From assembly GCF_030546745.1 (NCBI RefSeq), contig NZ_JAUOPD010000003.1, forward strand, positions 1-64,000: DNA of 64,000 nucleotides. Reading direction: 5' to 3'. This stretch comes from Thalassotalea sp. 1_MG-2023. GTDB taxonomy: Bacteria > Pseudomonadota > Gammaproteobacteria > Enterobacterales > Alteromonadaceae. Below, piece after piece: positions 43,533-53,194 of this stretch; positions within the stretch are counted from its first letter, which is position 1, and each line of letters starts with the position of its first letter. A program made the position numbers and the translations under genes. Below the pieces are notes generated by a model. That model saw only the letters and a program-made list of their open reading frames with translations. It searched no databases and was not told the origin of the DNA.

Positions 43533-45347
43533 TTGAGTGATCTATCAGTAGTCAAACCGTTAAATACTTTGCAACAAAACTTGCAAGAAATTTTTGGTTA
43601 CTCTGAATTTAGAGCGGGTCAACAGCACGTTATAGAGCAAATTATTTCAGGCAGAGATTGTTTGGTCTTAATGCCAACGGGTGGTGGTAAGTCTTTATGC
43701 TATCAATTACCTGCAACGTTATTAAATGGCATTACCATTGTGGTTTCTCCGCTGATTGCGTTGATGAAAGATCAGGTTGATAGCTTGAATAGGCAAGGCA
43801 TTCCTGCTGCCTATGTTAATTCGTCATTGTCAAATGAACAGGTACAAGAAACCTTTACTCGGCTAGCGAATGGGCAATTAACTCTGCTATATGTTGCGCC
43901 AGAACGCTTAACGCAACATTATTTCTTACAAGGATTGCATAGCCTACCTATTCGTTTATTTGCTATTGATGAAGCTCATTGTATTTCACAATGGGGACAT
44001 GATTTTAGGCCAGCCTATACAAGACTATCGATTTTAAAAGCACAGTTTCCTGCGATTCCTGTCGTAGCGTTAACCGCAACAGCAGATGTAACCACTCGTA
44101 AAGACATTCTTCAGCAGTTAAATCTACGTGACCCTTATATTCAATTAGACAGCTTTGATCGGCCAAATATCCGGCTTACCATGGCTGATAAATACCAAGG
44201 GCCAACGCAAGTGATTAGTTATATCAAAAAGCGTGGGCAAGATGCGGGCATTATTTATTGCAGCAGCCGTTGGCAAGTAGAAAAGTTAAGTGAAACACTC
44301 GCGAAAGCGGGCATTAATTGTTCGGCTTATCATGCAGGTATGGACCATAGTATTAGAGCTGTGGTGCAAGATGGTTTTGCCAAAGATAATATTCAAGTGG
44401 TGGTGGCAACCGTTGCTTTCGGCCTAGGTATTAACAAGCCGAATATTCGCTTTGTTATCCATTTTGAGCCGCCAAGAACTTTAGAAGCTTATTATCAAGA
44501 AATTGGCCGAGCAGGCCGAGACGGCCTTAATGCAGAAGCTCTGTATTTGCATGATGAAAAAGATGTTGCTCGTATTCAAAAGCGTATACAAGAGACGGAA
44601 AACGAACATAAACGTAATGTAGAGTTATTAAGGTTCGCTTCGGTAAACGATTTTGTTGAGTCGCAAACGTGTCGTCGACAATTAGTGTTGAATTATTTTG
44701 CCGAATTTACCACCTCAGGGTGTGGCAATTGTGATATTTGTTTAGATCCTCCAAGTCAATTTGACGGATTAAAAGTTGCGCAAATGGTGTTATCGTGTGT
44801 TTACCGTACTCATCAACAGCATAATGCGAGCTATATTATTGATGTATTACGTGGCCAGTTATCAGACGAAATTGCTCAGGCGCAGCATCATCAACTATCA
44901 ACGTTTGGCATTGGTCGCGATAAAACGCCAGGGTATTGGTATGCGATTATTCGTCAATTGATACATTTAGGCTACTTACAACAAGATATATCCAATCATT
45001 CAGCGCTGATGTTAACGCAAGCCTCTCGTGCGGTGTTAACCGGTGAACAGATATTAAGTCTTGCAACACCTAGATTACAAAAAGCCAGTTATTGGCGGCA
45101 AGATAAACAATCTGGACAATATGACCGGGTCTTATTTGCCAAGTTGCGAGAGTTGCGTAAAACCTTGGCAGACAGCGAAGATATACCACCGTATATTGTG
45201 TTTAATGATGCAACCTTGTCTGAATTAGCGCGATTTAAACCTAAAACACCGACAGAAATGCTTAATATTTCTGGTATTGGGCAAACAAAGTTAGCACGCT
45301 ATGGCGCACCGTTTTTAAGTTTAATTAATGAAGTTAGCGAACTGTAG
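43533..45347 (+). CDS. recQ: RecQ, ATP-dependent DNA helicase
   Basis: 3'-5' helicase of recombination and fork repair. 604 residues: Walker A PTGGGKS (about 48-54), DEAH in [24 protein letters not shown], a zinc site with Cys in CRRQL and GCGNCDIC, a winged-helix domain and a C-terminal HRDC domain ([19 protein letters not shown]). The start is TTG 43533 with AGAAG upstream. E. coli recQ follows pldA; here pldA is missing. Confidence 0.97.
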   Translation: MSDLSVVKPLNTLQQNLQEIFGYSEFRAGQQHVIEQIISGRDCLVLMPTGGGKSLCYQLPATLLNGITIVVSPLIALMKDQVDSLNRQGIPAAYVNSSLSNEQVQETFTRLANGQLTLLYVAPERLTQHYFLQGLHSLPIRLFAIDEAHCISQWGHDFRPAYTRLSILKAQFPAIPVVALTATADVTTRKDILQQLNLRDPYIQLDSFDRPNIRLTMADKYQGPTQVISYIKKRGQDAGIIYCSSRWQVEKLSETLAKAGINCSAYHAGMDHSIRAVVQDGFAKDNIQVVVATVAFGLGINKPNIRFVIHFEPPRTLEAYYQEIGRAGRDGLNAEALYLHDEKDVARIQKRIQETENEHKRNVELLRFASVNDFVESQTCRRQLVLNYFAEFTTSGCGNCDICLDPPSQFDGLKVAQMVLSCVYRTHQQHNASYIIDVLRGQLSDEIAQAQHHQLSTFGIGRDKTPGYWYAIIRQLIHLGYLQQDISNHSALMLTQASRAVLTGEQILSLATPRLQKASYWRQDKQSGQYDRVLFAKLRELRKTLADSEDIPPYIVFNDATLSELARFKPKTPTEMLNISGIGQTKLARYGAPFLSLINEVSEL

Positions 45348-45353
45348 GGTAAG

Positions 45354-45378
45354 AAAAAGCGCTCATTAAGCGCTTTTT
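45354..45378. terminator. bidirectional terminator between recQ and cytochrome c gene
   Basis: AAAAAGCGCT and AGCGCTTTTT form a 10 bp stem with a CATTA loop. T or A runs flank both sides, which suits the two convergent genes. Confidence 0.88.
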
Positions 45379-45387
45379 TAAGAGAGA

Positions 45388-45687
45388 TTATTTTAAACTT
45401 GCGTAGTAAGCCGCTAAGTTTTTCATATCTTCATCAGTTAAAGGTATTGCCATACCTGACATCATTTGGTCTTTTCGAGCACCTGACTTAAAGTCTTTTA
45501 ATTGCTTATAAAGGTACTGCTCTTGTTGCCCGGCTAAATTAGGGTACATTGGCGACGGAGAAATCCCCGTTACGCCGTGACAAGCGCCACACGTTACTGA
45601 TTTTTCTTTACCTTTGGCGATATCGCCTGCGAAAACCGGAGATGCCATCATCACAGTAGCAGCAACTGCTATCGTAAGTTTTTTCAT
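45388..45687 (-). CDS. small periplasmic class I cytochrome c (paralog)
   Basis: The 99-residue protein has a signal peptide (MKKLTIAVAATVMMASPVFA), heme motif CGACH and likely axial Met in SGMAIPLTDED. It is strongly similar to the 21199-21495 product (shared YPNLAGQ, LKDFKSG-type and [10 protein letters not shown] segments). A minus-strand TATAAT (plus 45736-45741) is a possible -10. Probably an electron carrier to a terminal oxidase or reductase. Confidence 0.92.
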   Translation of the reverse strand: MKKLTIAVAATVMMASPVFAGDIAKGKEKSVTCGACHGVTGISPSPMYPNLAGQQEQYLYKQLKDFKSGARKDQMMSGMAIPLTDEDMKNLAAYYASLK

Positions 45688-45815
45688 GCCTATATCTCTC
45701 TATTTTTGATTAGAAAATTTAATTGCCTGGCCAGATTATATGAAAAAACAGCATAGCTGTCTCAGATTTTTTTGTATTATATGCATCAGATCAATATTTC
45801 ATTGAGGTAAAACAA

Positions 45816-46145
45816 TTGTCTTGGTTTTTAAATAGAATAACGTGGCAACAGCAAAATGATGTCATTTGTATTAATACCGAAAAAGATCAGTCGTTATCAT
45901 CATCGACATGGGGGCAAGAAGATGTACCTAAAATATTTGCAGAGATCAGCTGCCATTACGAGCAACTCTCACTAAAAAGTACACACGAAGGTGCAGATCG
46001 TATCAGTTATGAAGTTTTTTGGCTGGATTCAGTATTTTGGTTACATTTTGAATGTTACAGTCAATCTATTTGGTTCGAGGCACTTGACGCCACAGCGTTG
46101 GAAAATATTACCCCTTTGTATGATTATTTAACAGGTAATACATAA
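45816..46145 (+). CDS. DUF3630-like protein
   Basis: A 109-residue soluble protein with Trp/Phe-rich C-terminal half (YEVFWLDSVFWLHFECYSQS), resembling DUF3630 proteins of Alteromonadales; recognised by pattern only. TTG 45816 is chosen since GAGGTAA lies 6 bp upstream. It overlaps the DUF523 gene by one base (TAATG), so the two are co-translated. Function unknown. Confidence 0.75.
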   Translation: MSWFLNRITWQQQNDVICINTEKDQSLSSSTWGQEDVPKIFAEISCHYEQLSLKSTHEGADRISYEVFWLDSVFWLHFECYSQSIWFEALDATALENITPLYDYLTGNT

Positions 46146-46606
46146 TGGAAAAAGTTCTTGTTAGTGCATGTTTAATGGGTGATCTCGTTAGATACGACGG
46201 TGGCCATCAACAATTAGTCAATAAAATATTTGAGCAATGGCAGCATGAAGGTAGATTAGTAAAAGTTTGCCCAGAAGTAGCGGGCGGGTTATCAACACCT
46301 AGAGCGCCAGCTGAAAGAGTATTAAAGGACAATTTAGTCATAGATGTATCAGGAAAAGATGTGACTCAAGCTTTTACCCTAGGGGCCAATATCGCGTTAT
46401 CGATATGTCTTGAACAAAAGATTAAATATGCCTTATTAAAAGAATCTAGCCCTTCTTGTGGTAGCAATACCATTTATGATGGGCGGTTTACTGGTACCAA
46501 AATATCAGGGGTGGGTTTAACGACCGAGCTATTACGACAACATGACATTGAAGTTTATAGTGAAAATACGGTGTTATTATTAGCTGAAAAGCTAACACGT
46601 GTTTAA
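46145..46606 (+). CDS. DUF523 family protein
   Basis: Conserved 153-residue protein with the family features SACLMGDLVRYDGGHQ, KVCPEVAGGLSTPRAPAE and LKESSPSCGSNTIYDG. The conserved Cys residues in SACL, VCPE and SPSCGS suggest metal or redox chemistry, but no function is proven. Translationally coupled to the upstream DUF3630-like gene. Confidence 0.9.
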   Translation: MEKVLVSACLMGDLVRYDGGHQQLVNKIFEQWQHEGRLVKVCPEVAGGLSTPRAPAERVLKDNLVIDVSGKDVTQAFTLGANIALSICLEQKIKYALLKESSPSCGSNTIYDGRFTGTKISGVGLTTELLRQHDIEVYSENTVLLLAEKLTRV

Positions 46607-46613
46607 AGAACGT

Positions 46614-47624
46614 TTAGCTCGCAACGGTGATTTTGTTACTACTATGGCGCTGCATGTCGACCACTAAAGTACGCGTATAATTAAGTACCGTATCGATATT
46701 TTGCGATAAGGTAAAATCATTTACTCCCATTGAGATCGTCATGTGAGGCAATCGAACACCTGACTTGCTACTCACGAAGCGAAGCTTTTCGACGCCTTGG
46801 CGTATTTTGTCGGCAATTTCACTGGCAATGTTACGTTCTACTTCTGGCAATAAAATTAAAAACTCGTCATGGCCTGAACGTACAGGTAAGCCGCTATCAC
46901 CTACATAACTTCCAATTTTGTTCGCTATTTTTGACAATAATACATCGCTGATTAAACCGCCAAACTTTTCGCTAACTAGGGATAGCTTATCAACATTAAC
47001 CACAATAGCCGCTACTTGTTTATTAGGGTCTTCAAGCGTCCATTGTTCTAAGTTTTTATTTAATGCTTTGCGATTATATAAGCCCGTTAACGGATCGAGG
47101 TAAATCTCTTTTTTTATCTCGGCCAGTTCAGCTTTTAATGACTGTGATTGCTTTTTGGATATTATCAGCTGGTTAGAAAGTTGCTGTTGCTTCTGACGAA
47201 AGCTTTTTGACGCTTGTTCGATTTGCTGAATAGCGCCACTAATGGCTTTTTGATTATTAGACTTGAGGTTAACGATATTGTAATCAAGCTTTTTCAACAG
47301 AGTGTTGGCGCAATTCATCGACTGCTGATTATTATTAGCTAAACTATCTACTAATTCATCGATGTCAGTAACAATCTCTTCCCTAAACGTACTTTGGCCT
47401 AAAATGTATTGTTTATATAGCTCTTGAATAACATATTCGTCTAGCTTTTTGCCTAATGATAAATGCTGTTTTATTTGTTGGTTTAACGTTGGGTTTTTAC
47501 CAATAATATATTCATAACAGATGGCGTAATTTATTGGAGAGGCAGGAAGATGCCATTGCTGCAACTGCTTTATAGTCAGTGTTGATGTTTGCTCTGCTTT
47601 TTTGATGGAATCATGGTATTTCAA
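46614..47624 (-). CDS. degenerate GGDEF-domain protein (GHDEF)
   Basis: The 336-residue protein has an N-terminal helical domain typical of cytoplasmic DGCs (LPASPINYAICYEYIIGKNP), a coiled coil and a GGDEF-like domain (LDPLTGLYNR). The active-site loop reads RSGHDEF, the first metal Asp is Asn (VVNVDKL), the FKxIND segment is LSLVSE and no RxxD site exists, so it is probably not an active cyclase. TTG 47624 is chosen because GAGGGGATGGG lies upstream; the longer form from 47720 has no ribosome site. A c-di-GMP riboswitch lies about 310 nt upstream in the same direction. Confidence 0.85.
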   Translation of the reverse strand: MKYHDSIKKAEQTSTLTIKQLQQWHLPASPINYAICYEYIIGKNPTLNQQIKQHLSLGKKLDEYVIQELYKQYILGQSTFREEIVTDIDELVDSLANNNQQSMNCANTLLKKLDYNIVNLKSNNQKAISGAIQQIEQASKSFRQKQQQLSNQLIISKKQSQSLKAELAEIKKEIYLDPLTGLYNRKALNKNLEQWTLEDPNKQVAAIVVNVDKLSLVSEKFGGLISDVLLSKIANKIGSYVGDSGLPVRSGHDEFLILLPEVERNIASEIADKIRQGVEKLRFVSSKSGVRLPHMTISMGVNDFTLSQNIDTVLNYTRTLVVDMQRHSSNKITVAS

Positions 47625-47690
47625 AATTACCCATCCCCTCAGTAAATACGAAAAATAAATTGTTATTGTTATAAGTTCATTCTCTAGTAA

Positions 47691-47720
47691 TTTATAAAAA
47701 AGTGCTAGCGTTAATCGCAA
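47691..47720 (-). promoter_or_regulatory. proximal promoter candidate for the GHDEF gene
   Basis: On the minus strand TTGCGA and TATAAA are separated by 18 bp, about 67 bp before the TTG start. It would allow expression independent of the distal riboswitch leader. Confidence 0.4.
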
Positions 47721-47752
47721 ATAAATGGAAATAAATACACAATAAATGAAAG

Positions 47753-47788
47753 TAATACCAATTCACTTTCTTAGACGCAATGGTATTA
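47753..47788. repeat. 8 bp inverted repeat TAATACCA-N20-TGGTATTA
   Basis: Perfect inverted repeats with a 20 bp spacer in the long region between the GHDEF and TPR genes. It could be a hairpin in the riboswitch leader or a small dispersed element; no other intergenic copy was noticed in this window. Confidence 0.5.
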
Positions 47789-47935
47789 ATGTTGTTAATT
47801 GAGAATTTGATAAATAAAAAACGTAAGAATAAACGGTGTAGTAGATTGAAGGGGGACAAGGGAGCACGCAAAGCTAGTGCTAAAAAGAAAGATATAACAT
47901 AGGAAAAGCCTCAATAGACAAGCCCCCACTATGTC

Positions 47936-48028
47936 TAAATTCGGTAGTTCCGCTGTCATAGGTTTCCCCGTAGACCGGTAACTTTGCGTCTCTAGCTTTC
48001 GCTAGATTTGCCCTTATCGAGCTTTAGT
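47936..48028 (-). ncRNA. class I c-di-GMP (GEMM) riboswitch
   Basis: Read on the minus strand the element has the GEMM-I core: AAGGGCAAA, then P2 TCTAGC-GAAA-GCTAGA with a GNRA tetraloop, GACGCAAAG, then P3 GTT(A)CCG...CGGAAC enclosing the receptor (GGTCTAC...CCTATGACAGC), and CTACCG. P1 pairs TAAAGCTCG with CGAATTTA. The G-rich AAGGGCAA is as in Vibrio Vc2, favouring c-di-GMP over cGAMP (inference). A strong promoter lies directly upstream. The downstream gene encodes a GHDEF protein about 310 nt away. The expression platform is unclear: TAGACA/TGTCTA overlaps the P1 3' arm. Confidence 0.88.
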
Positions 48029-48040
48029 CGCTCAAGAGAC

Positions 48041-48068
48041 ATTATATTCATAGATTTTTTCTTGTAAA
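48041..48068 (-). promoter_or_regulatory. promoter of the riboswitch transcript
   Basis: On the minus strand TTTACA (plus 48063-48068), 16 bp spacer, then TATAAT (plus 48041-48046). Transcription would start about 5-8 bp before the aptamer. Confidence 0.7.
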
Positions 48069-48134
48069 CCATAAATATTGTTTATATGGTAAACTTTATC
48101 TGTTTTTTAAATTAAACCCTTGAAATAAAGGGAA

Positions 48135-50006
48135 TTGAAAACTCATCCGATGATTCATAAATTGTTTTTCTATAGTGTATTTTTGTATGTTTTTAGCGCG
48201 TCGCTTCTAGCGGAAGATACAGCCAGTACAGAGATATTACAGAATATTGCTGACGTTAATCGCTACTACGAGGGCGATAGAGAGTCAATGCCTTATCAAC
48301 GTGTATTAACACTTTCTCAGCGTGTTATTAAGCAACGTCATTTGTACCATAATAATACGTTGGCAAAAGTGTTTACTTTACTTGCCGATGCAGCGACAAA
48401 TACTGGCGATCTCGCAAAGTCATTACAATTTGCTCAAGATGGGGTGACGTTATTGGGCGTTGACCAACAAATAAATTTAAGGCTTTTACTGAAAGTTGCC
48501 GCAGGATATTACTACAAAGGTAAGTTTAATAGTGCCAAAGAAGTGGCAGAACGAGCAGTGTCGCTGGCACAAGCACTTAACCATGTTGAGTTATTAATCA
48601 ATGCGTTAAGTTATCGGGCGATGGCCAACGCGTTATTAGCTGAACATGATAATGCATTAACTGATATTGAACGCATTGAGCTGTTACTTGCTGAGCAGCC
48701 TAGGCTGTCAGATCGTATCTCTTTAATTAACTTATTGGCTAACGCCCATTATTATTTGGGAGACGATAATACTGCTATTTCTTTATATAATAAGGTGTTA
48801 AAACTTAGATTTGAACTGTCTAAAATGGCTAACATTGATCAAACCTATTATCACTTAGCGCGTTCTTATTTATCATTGGGTATGTTAGATGATGCTTATA
48901 ATGCCTTTTGGGAAGCTTTAACCTATGCACAAAAGAAACAAGCGCCTATTCGTATTGCTTATGCTCAGTCGGGCTTGGGTAAAGTACATTTTCTACAAAC
49001 AGATTATCAACAAGCGTTAAGCTTATTTAATAAAGCGGAACTAGGTTTTCGTGGTTACAATTTAACGCAACCGTATTTAACCGTTTTATTAGATTTAGCA
49101 ATAGTACATGAAACATTAAATAACACGTCAGAAAGTTATAGGTATTTAGCGAAAGCTCAACGTATTTCTGCTTCAACTGAATTGACGGAAAAGCAAATTG
49201 TGCTGCATTTAATGGTGGCAGAAATGTATCGAGATCTTGGTCAATTCGATAAAGCCTTAACTGCGTATTTTAAATATGCCGAACAGGATAAAGTGTTTAA
49301 ACATTATGGTGAAAAAAATGTACTTCAAGAGCAAAAAAATCACGCGACAAGCCAAAAAAGTCGGAATTTTTCATTACAATTTGCCAACCAATCAACCTTA
49401 ACGCAAGAGTATCAATTCAAATATCAACAACAACAAAAACTGATTAGTTTATTGATATTTTTTGTTATTGTTTTGTTTGTCTTTTGTCTTTGGTTAGGAG
49501 TAAAGCTTAGAGCACTTAAATTAAAGTACGTGTATGAAGAAGCGGAAAAGCCTATCGACTATATCGCTGGACCTAGCTACAGTAAAAAGCTGTACCAATA
49601 TCATTATAAAATGGCGCGAAAATTTGAGTACCCGTTATCTATAGGTTACTTCACCATTGAAAATTGGAATGAACTTACCTTTCAGTTTAATAAAAAAACT
49701 GTCGCAGAAGTCACATTGGCGCTATATGAATTAATTTACGACGCTAAAGAAGAGTTTGTGCAAGTAGGGGTAATAAACGATGGTGAGTATTTGTTCTTGG
49801 CCCCACATCAACAGCCAGAAGAGTTACAACAAAATTTAGCAAAGCTTGCTCAAGCAGTTAAACTGCAATTCTTTGCAAACTTAGGTGAGTTTTCATTAAA
49901 AGTTCGGTACGATTGCCAATCTCCCAGTGTGCAAGATATCGACCCATATATCTTTTTATCGCGAATAAGTGATGCAACTGCTCCTGATAGTCGTTTTAAT
50001 TTGTAG
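48135..50006 (+). CDS. TPR membrane protein with degenerate GGDEF domain
   Basis: The 623-residue protein has a signal peptide (to SLLAE), about seven TPR-like repeats in the periplasm (for example KMANIDQTYYHLARSYLSLG and IAYAQSGLGKVHFLQTDYQQ), a coiled coil, one membrane helix (about 435-460, LISLLIFFVIVLFVFCLWLG) and a cytoplasmic domain whose NDGEYLFLAP replaces GGDEF. It is unlikely to make c-di-GMP but could bind a partner. TTG 48135 or ATG 48150 may be the start; AAAGGGAA is too close to the first and too far from the second. Followed 5 bp later by a small membrane gene. Confidence 0.82.
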   Translation: MKTHPMIHKLFFYSVFLYVFSASLLAEDTASTEILQNIADVNRYYEGDRESMPYQRVLTLSQRVIKQRHLYHNNTLAKVFTLLADAATNTGDLAKSLQFAQDGVTLLGVDQQINLRLLLKVAAGYYYKGKFNSAKEVAERAVSLAQALNHVELLINALSYRAMANALLAEHDNALTDIERIELLLAEQPRLSDRISLINLLANAHYYLGDDNTAISLYNKVLKLRFELSKMANIDQTYYHLARSYLSLGMLDDAYNAFWEALTYAQKKQAPIRIAYAQSGLGKVHFLQTDYQQALSLFNKAELGFRGYNLTQPYLTVLLDLAIVHETLNNTSESYRYLAKAQRISASTELTEKQIVLHLMVAEMYRDLGQFDKALTAYFKYAEQDKVFKHYGEKNVLQEQKNHATSQKSRNFSLQFANQSTLTQEYQFKYQQQQKLISLLIFFVIVLFVFCLWLGVKLRALKLKYVYEEAEKPIDYIAGPSYSKKLYQYHYKMARKFEYPLSIGYFTIENWNELTFQFNKKTVAEVTLALYELIYDAKEEFVQVGVINDGEYLFLAPHQQPEELQQNLAKLAQAVKLQFFANLGEFSLKVRYDCQSPSVQDIDPYIFLSRISDATAPDSRFNL

Positions 50007-50011
50007 GTTTT

Positions 50012-50509
50012 ATGATGATGTTTTTATTGGCTGTCTTAGCCATATTTATAGCGGTAAGTGTGTATTTTTATTTTAAAGCTGAGAGTCTTCAACAACAGTT
50101 GATTGCTGCAAAACGGGAGATGAATAACGCTAAGAAAGAAGCCAAAGTGTTGATTGAGTCTGTAGCGGTTATCGCACGTAAAAATGAAGAGGTAGTGAAA
50201 AATCGAGCTCGGAATTTACAAGAAAGAGACACACAAATTGATGCGGAATTCCTTGATTTATTACATCCCTTTATCAACAATTATGCCGTCATTTATACTG
50301 AAGCCCTGCGTGAAAAAGGAAAATTACATAAAATCACGAAAAAATGTTTCGAAAGCTATCAAAAAAACAGTTATCGTAAGTTCACAGGTCAAATAGGGGT
50401 AATGAAGCCTCATATTAATAGGGCGTGGTCAGAAAATAATATTGCTGCGTTAATCACATTTACCGAAGCCATTTTTTATTATTTAGAAAACCCTGAAAGT
50501 GAAGAGTAA
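50012..50509 (+). CDS. small membrane-anchored coiled-coil protein
   Basis: The 165-residue protein has an N-terminal hydrophobic helix (MFLLAVLAIFIAVSVYFYFK) and a Lys/Glu/Gln coiled coil, then a globular helical tail (LLHPFINNYAVIYTEALR). Family not recognised. It starts 5 bp after the TPR/degenerate GGDEF gene, so the two probably act together at the inner membrane. Three consecutive ATG codons (50012, 50015, 50018) could each start it. Confidence 0.75.
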   Translation: MMMFLLAVLAIFIAVSVYFYFKAESLQQQLIAAKREMNNAKKEAKVLIESVAVIARKNEEVVKNRARNLQERDTQIDAEFLDLLHPFINNYAVIYTEALREKGKLHKITKKCFESYQKNSYRKFTGQIGVMKPHINRAWSENNIAALITFTEAIFYYLENPESEE

Positions 50510-50605
50510 TAAACCCTTTTCAATAAACTGCTTTATTCTACTTCATCTCAGTTTTGTATAAAAATAATCACTAAAAGCGCATTACCTATGCAAAGCTGAG
50601 GCTAC

Positions 50606-52633
50606 TTACTTTGATTGGCCTTTGTTTTTTAATAGCTCGCGTAAATTTGCCACTCCTGCTTTAGCGGTATGTTGTTTTTGTTCTTGCGTTTTTGTTGCTT
50701 TTTTTAATTCCCAGTTAAGATCGTCTTGTGGCAATTCGTGTAAAAATCGGCTAGATTCTGTGCGTGAAACTTCGCCAAACTGTCTGCGTTCTCTGGCATA
50801 AGTAAAGGTAAGTTCTCGTTGAGCGCGAGTAACGCCTACGTAAGCTAAGCGTCTTTCTTCTTCGACATTTCCTTCATCAATACTGGTTTGGTGAGGCAAA
50901 AGCCCTTCTTCCATACCAATTAAATAGACATATGGAAATTCTAAACCTTTTGAAGCATGTAAGGTCATTAATTGTACTTGATCGGCAAATTCTTCTTCTT
51001 CGTTACGTTCCATCATGTCGCGGAGAGTTAAACGTGTGACAATTTGCGGCAATGTCATTGGTTCTTCGTCATCTGAACCTTCAAGCATTTGCGTAACCCA
51101 GCTGAACAGTTCGGTTATGTTTTTCATGCGCATTTCTGCTGCTTTTGCGCTAGGAGAAGTATCGTAAAGCCAATCTTCATAATTAATTTCACGGATCATA
51201 CTTCGTAATACTGCCGCAGTATCACCCCGCTCTGCGTTATCGGCAGTTTCAACTAACCAACGAGTAAAGGCTTGCATTTTGGCCAAACCTCGACCTGTTA
51301 AGTGTTCTTCTAATCCAAATTCAAAACTGGCCGCGAACATACTGATTTGACGCTTATTAGCGTAACTACCTAACTTTTCTAATGTTGCTGGGCCTAGTTC
51401 TCGTTTTGGTACATTTACTATACGTAAAAAAGCATTATCATCGTCAGGATTTACTAAAACACGTAGATATGCCATGACATCTTTGATTTCTGCTCGCGAG
51501 AAAAAAGAGGTTCCACCACTAATCTTGTATGGAATGCGGTTGGTCATTAATGCTTTTTCTAGTAACCGCGACTGATGATTACCACGATACAGAATGGCAT
51601 AGTCTTTATAATGACTACGATTTAAAAATCGATGACCGATCAAATCACCCACCACTCGTTCAATCTCATGTTCTTCATTCTTAGTCTGCAATACCCGCAG
51701 TTCTACACCGTAATCAAGTTCACTAAATAGTGATTTATCATAAACATGTGGATTATTAGCAATTAGGATATTCGCACACTTTAAAATACGGCCACTTGAA
51801 CGGTAATTCTGTTCGAGCTTAATCAATTTTAACGTTGGATAATCTTGCCCTAGCAATACTAAGTTCTGTGGTTTAGCACCTCGCCAAGAATAAATAGATT
51901 GGTCATCGTCGCCTACCACCGTTAAACGGCCGCGTTCTCCAGTAATTAATTTTACCAGTTCGTATTGGCTGGTATTGGTATCTTGATATTCATCAACCAA
52001 CATGTAACGAATTTTATTGCGCCATCTATCTCGTACGTCAGCATAATTTTTTAATAATAAAGTGGGAATTAAAATTAAGTCATCAAAATCTAAGGCGTTA
52101 TATGCTTTCATATGTAGGTGGTATTGTTGATAAAATTCAGCATATTGCAATGTATCAGCATCACTTGATTGCTTAATGGCCGCGTCTGGAAGTAATAAAT
52201 CATTCTTCCAGTTAGATATCATGCTTTGTAATTTATTGAGTAAATCTTTATCGCCACCGAACTGTTCATCGGTTAATTCTTTAAGCAAAGCGAGTGTGTC
52301 TTGATCATCAAACAAGGTAAAGCCAGGTTTGTAGCCTAAGGTTTTTATTTCTCTTTTAACAATATCAAGCCCTAGCGAGTGAAAGGTTGAAACCGTTAAC
52401 CCACGGGTTAAATCACGGCCAAGCATTTTTATCACTCGTTCTTTCATTTCGCGTGCGGCTTTATTGGTAAAGGTTACTGCAGCAATATTACGCGCTTTAT
52501 AATCACACTTATTGATTAAATACGCGATCTTTTGACAGATCACCCCGGTTTTACCACTGCCTGCCCCTGCTAATACTAAACAGGGACCACTGACATAATT
52601 AACGGCTTCTTGTTGTCCGGGGTTGAGTTTCAT
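50606..52633 (-). CDS. rep: Rep, ATP-dependent DNA helicase
   Basis: Superfamily 1 helicase that clears protein roadblocks ahead of the fork. 675 residues: LNPGQQEAV, Walker [52 protein letters not shown] and [10 protein letters not shown]. It lacks the UvrD-type C-terminal extension, and [19 protein letters not shown] supports Rep over UvrD. Second UvrD-family helicase in the window. Confidence 0.96.
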   Translation of the reverse strand: MKLNPGQQEAVNYVSGPCLVLAGAGSGKTGVICQKIAYLINKCDYKARNIAAVTFTNKAAREMKERVIKMLGRDLTRGLTVSTFHSLGLDIVKREIKTLGYKPGFTLFDDQDTLALLKELTDEQFGGDKDLLNKLQSMISNWKNDLLLPDAAIKQSSDADTLQYAEFYQQYHLHMKAYNALDFDDLILIPTLLLKNYADVRDRWRNKIRYMLVDEYQDTNTSQYELVKLITGERGRLTVVGDDDQSIYSWRGAKPQNLVLLGQDYPTLKLIKLEQNYRSSGRILKCANILIANNPHVYDKSLFSELDYGVELRVLQTKNEEHEIERVVGDLIGHRFLNRSHYKDYAILYRGNHQSRLLEKALMTNRIPYKISGGTSFFSRAEIKDVMAYLRVLVNPDDDNAFLRIVNVPKRELGPATLEKLGSYANKRQISMFAASFEFGLEEHLTGRGLAKMQAFTRWLVETADNAERGDTAAVLRSMIREINYEDWLYDTSPSAKAAEMRMKNITELFSWVTQMLEGSDDEEPMTLPQIVTRLTLRDMMERNEEEEFADQVQLMTLHASKGLEFPYVYLIGMEEGLLPHQTSIDEGNVEEERRLAYVGVTRAQRELTFTYARERRQFGEVSRTESSRFLHELPQDDLNWELKKATKTQEQKQHTAKAGVANLRELLKNKGQSK

Positions 52634-52741
52634 GAGTTAACGCAATTGACGATAAAGGGCGGTGATTTTACCTTGTTTTTTACGTTGGCAAAATAGCTAA
52701 ATCGATTACAATAGTAATATATATTGTGATGAGGCTTAGCC

Positions 52742-52987
52742 ATGATTAATGCGAAAAAAATTGAAGATATAGCTAAACAAGTAACAGAGGCTATTCCACC
52801 GGGCTTGAAAAACTTAGCGACTGATTTCGAAGATAAAACCAAAACAGTGCTACAAAGAAAACTATCAGAACTTGATGTAGTGACTCGAGAAGAGTTTGAT
52901 GTACAAACACAAGTATTGATTAAAACGCGAGAAAAATTAGCAATACTTGAACAAAAAGTAGCAGAGCTCGAAGCAAAAATAACGTAA
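52742..52987 (+). CDS. ubiK: UbiK (YqiC), ubiquinone biosynthesis accessory factor
   Basis: An 81-residue amphipathic/coiled-coil protein of the BMFP family: an N-terminal NAKKIEDIAKQVTEAIPPG, then VTREEFDVQTQVLIKTREK and LEQKVAELE. UbiK assists the soluble ubiquinone-synthesis metabolon with UbiJ. GAGG lies upstream of ATG 52742. It is divergent from rep, with ubiD elsewhere in the window. Confidence 0.92.
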   Translation: MINAKKIEDIAKQVTEAIPPGLKNLATDFEDKTKTVLQRKLSELDVVTREEFDVQTQVLIKTREKLAILEQKVAELEAKIT

Positions 52988-53052
52988 CTTAATGACGTTG
53001 GTGAGTCGGTGAGTAACGGTAACGTTCACCTCTGTTAATTGAACTTGAGTGA

Positions 53053-53084
53053 AAAGCCTATTGAGTTATCAACAGGCTTTCTTG
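53053..53084 (+). terminator. terminator after ubiK
   Basis: AAAGCCT...AGGCTTT with inner TTG/CAA pairing forms a hairpin followed by TTTCTT. The 207 bp gap between ubiK and the hydrolase gene holds nothing else recognised. The left arm and loop start match a second terminator at 54577. Confidence 0.65.
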
Positions 53085-53194
53085 CCAGGGGTATAATGTA
53101 ATACTGTGCTATTCTTCATAAAATTTAAGAGAACACATCTTTTACATGCATGGGGGTTACTTAATTTGAAGCATTACTCTAGTGAAGCTGACCA

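Noticed and set aside
45748-45760. ACAGC/GCTGT hairpin upstream of the second cytochrome c gene as a terminator
   Set aside because: Five-base stem with a three-base loop inside the probable promoter of that gene; too weak and misplaced.
47625-47720. N-terminal extension of the GHDEF protein giving a membrane segment
   Set aside because: The TTG at 47720 has no ribosome site, while TTG 47624 follows GAGGGGATGGG and yields the usual family N-terminus.
47856-47885. Possible second c-di-GMP riboswitch on the plus strand (GGGAGCACGCAAAGC)
   Set aside because: It has the ACGCAAAGC core but no P2 hairpin before it and no matching 3' half, so the fold cannot form.
47880-47900. Seven-codon minus-strand ORF just after the riboswitch, with a GAGG site
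   Set aside because: Far too short to support as a gene; could be a leader peptide but nothing else indicates this.
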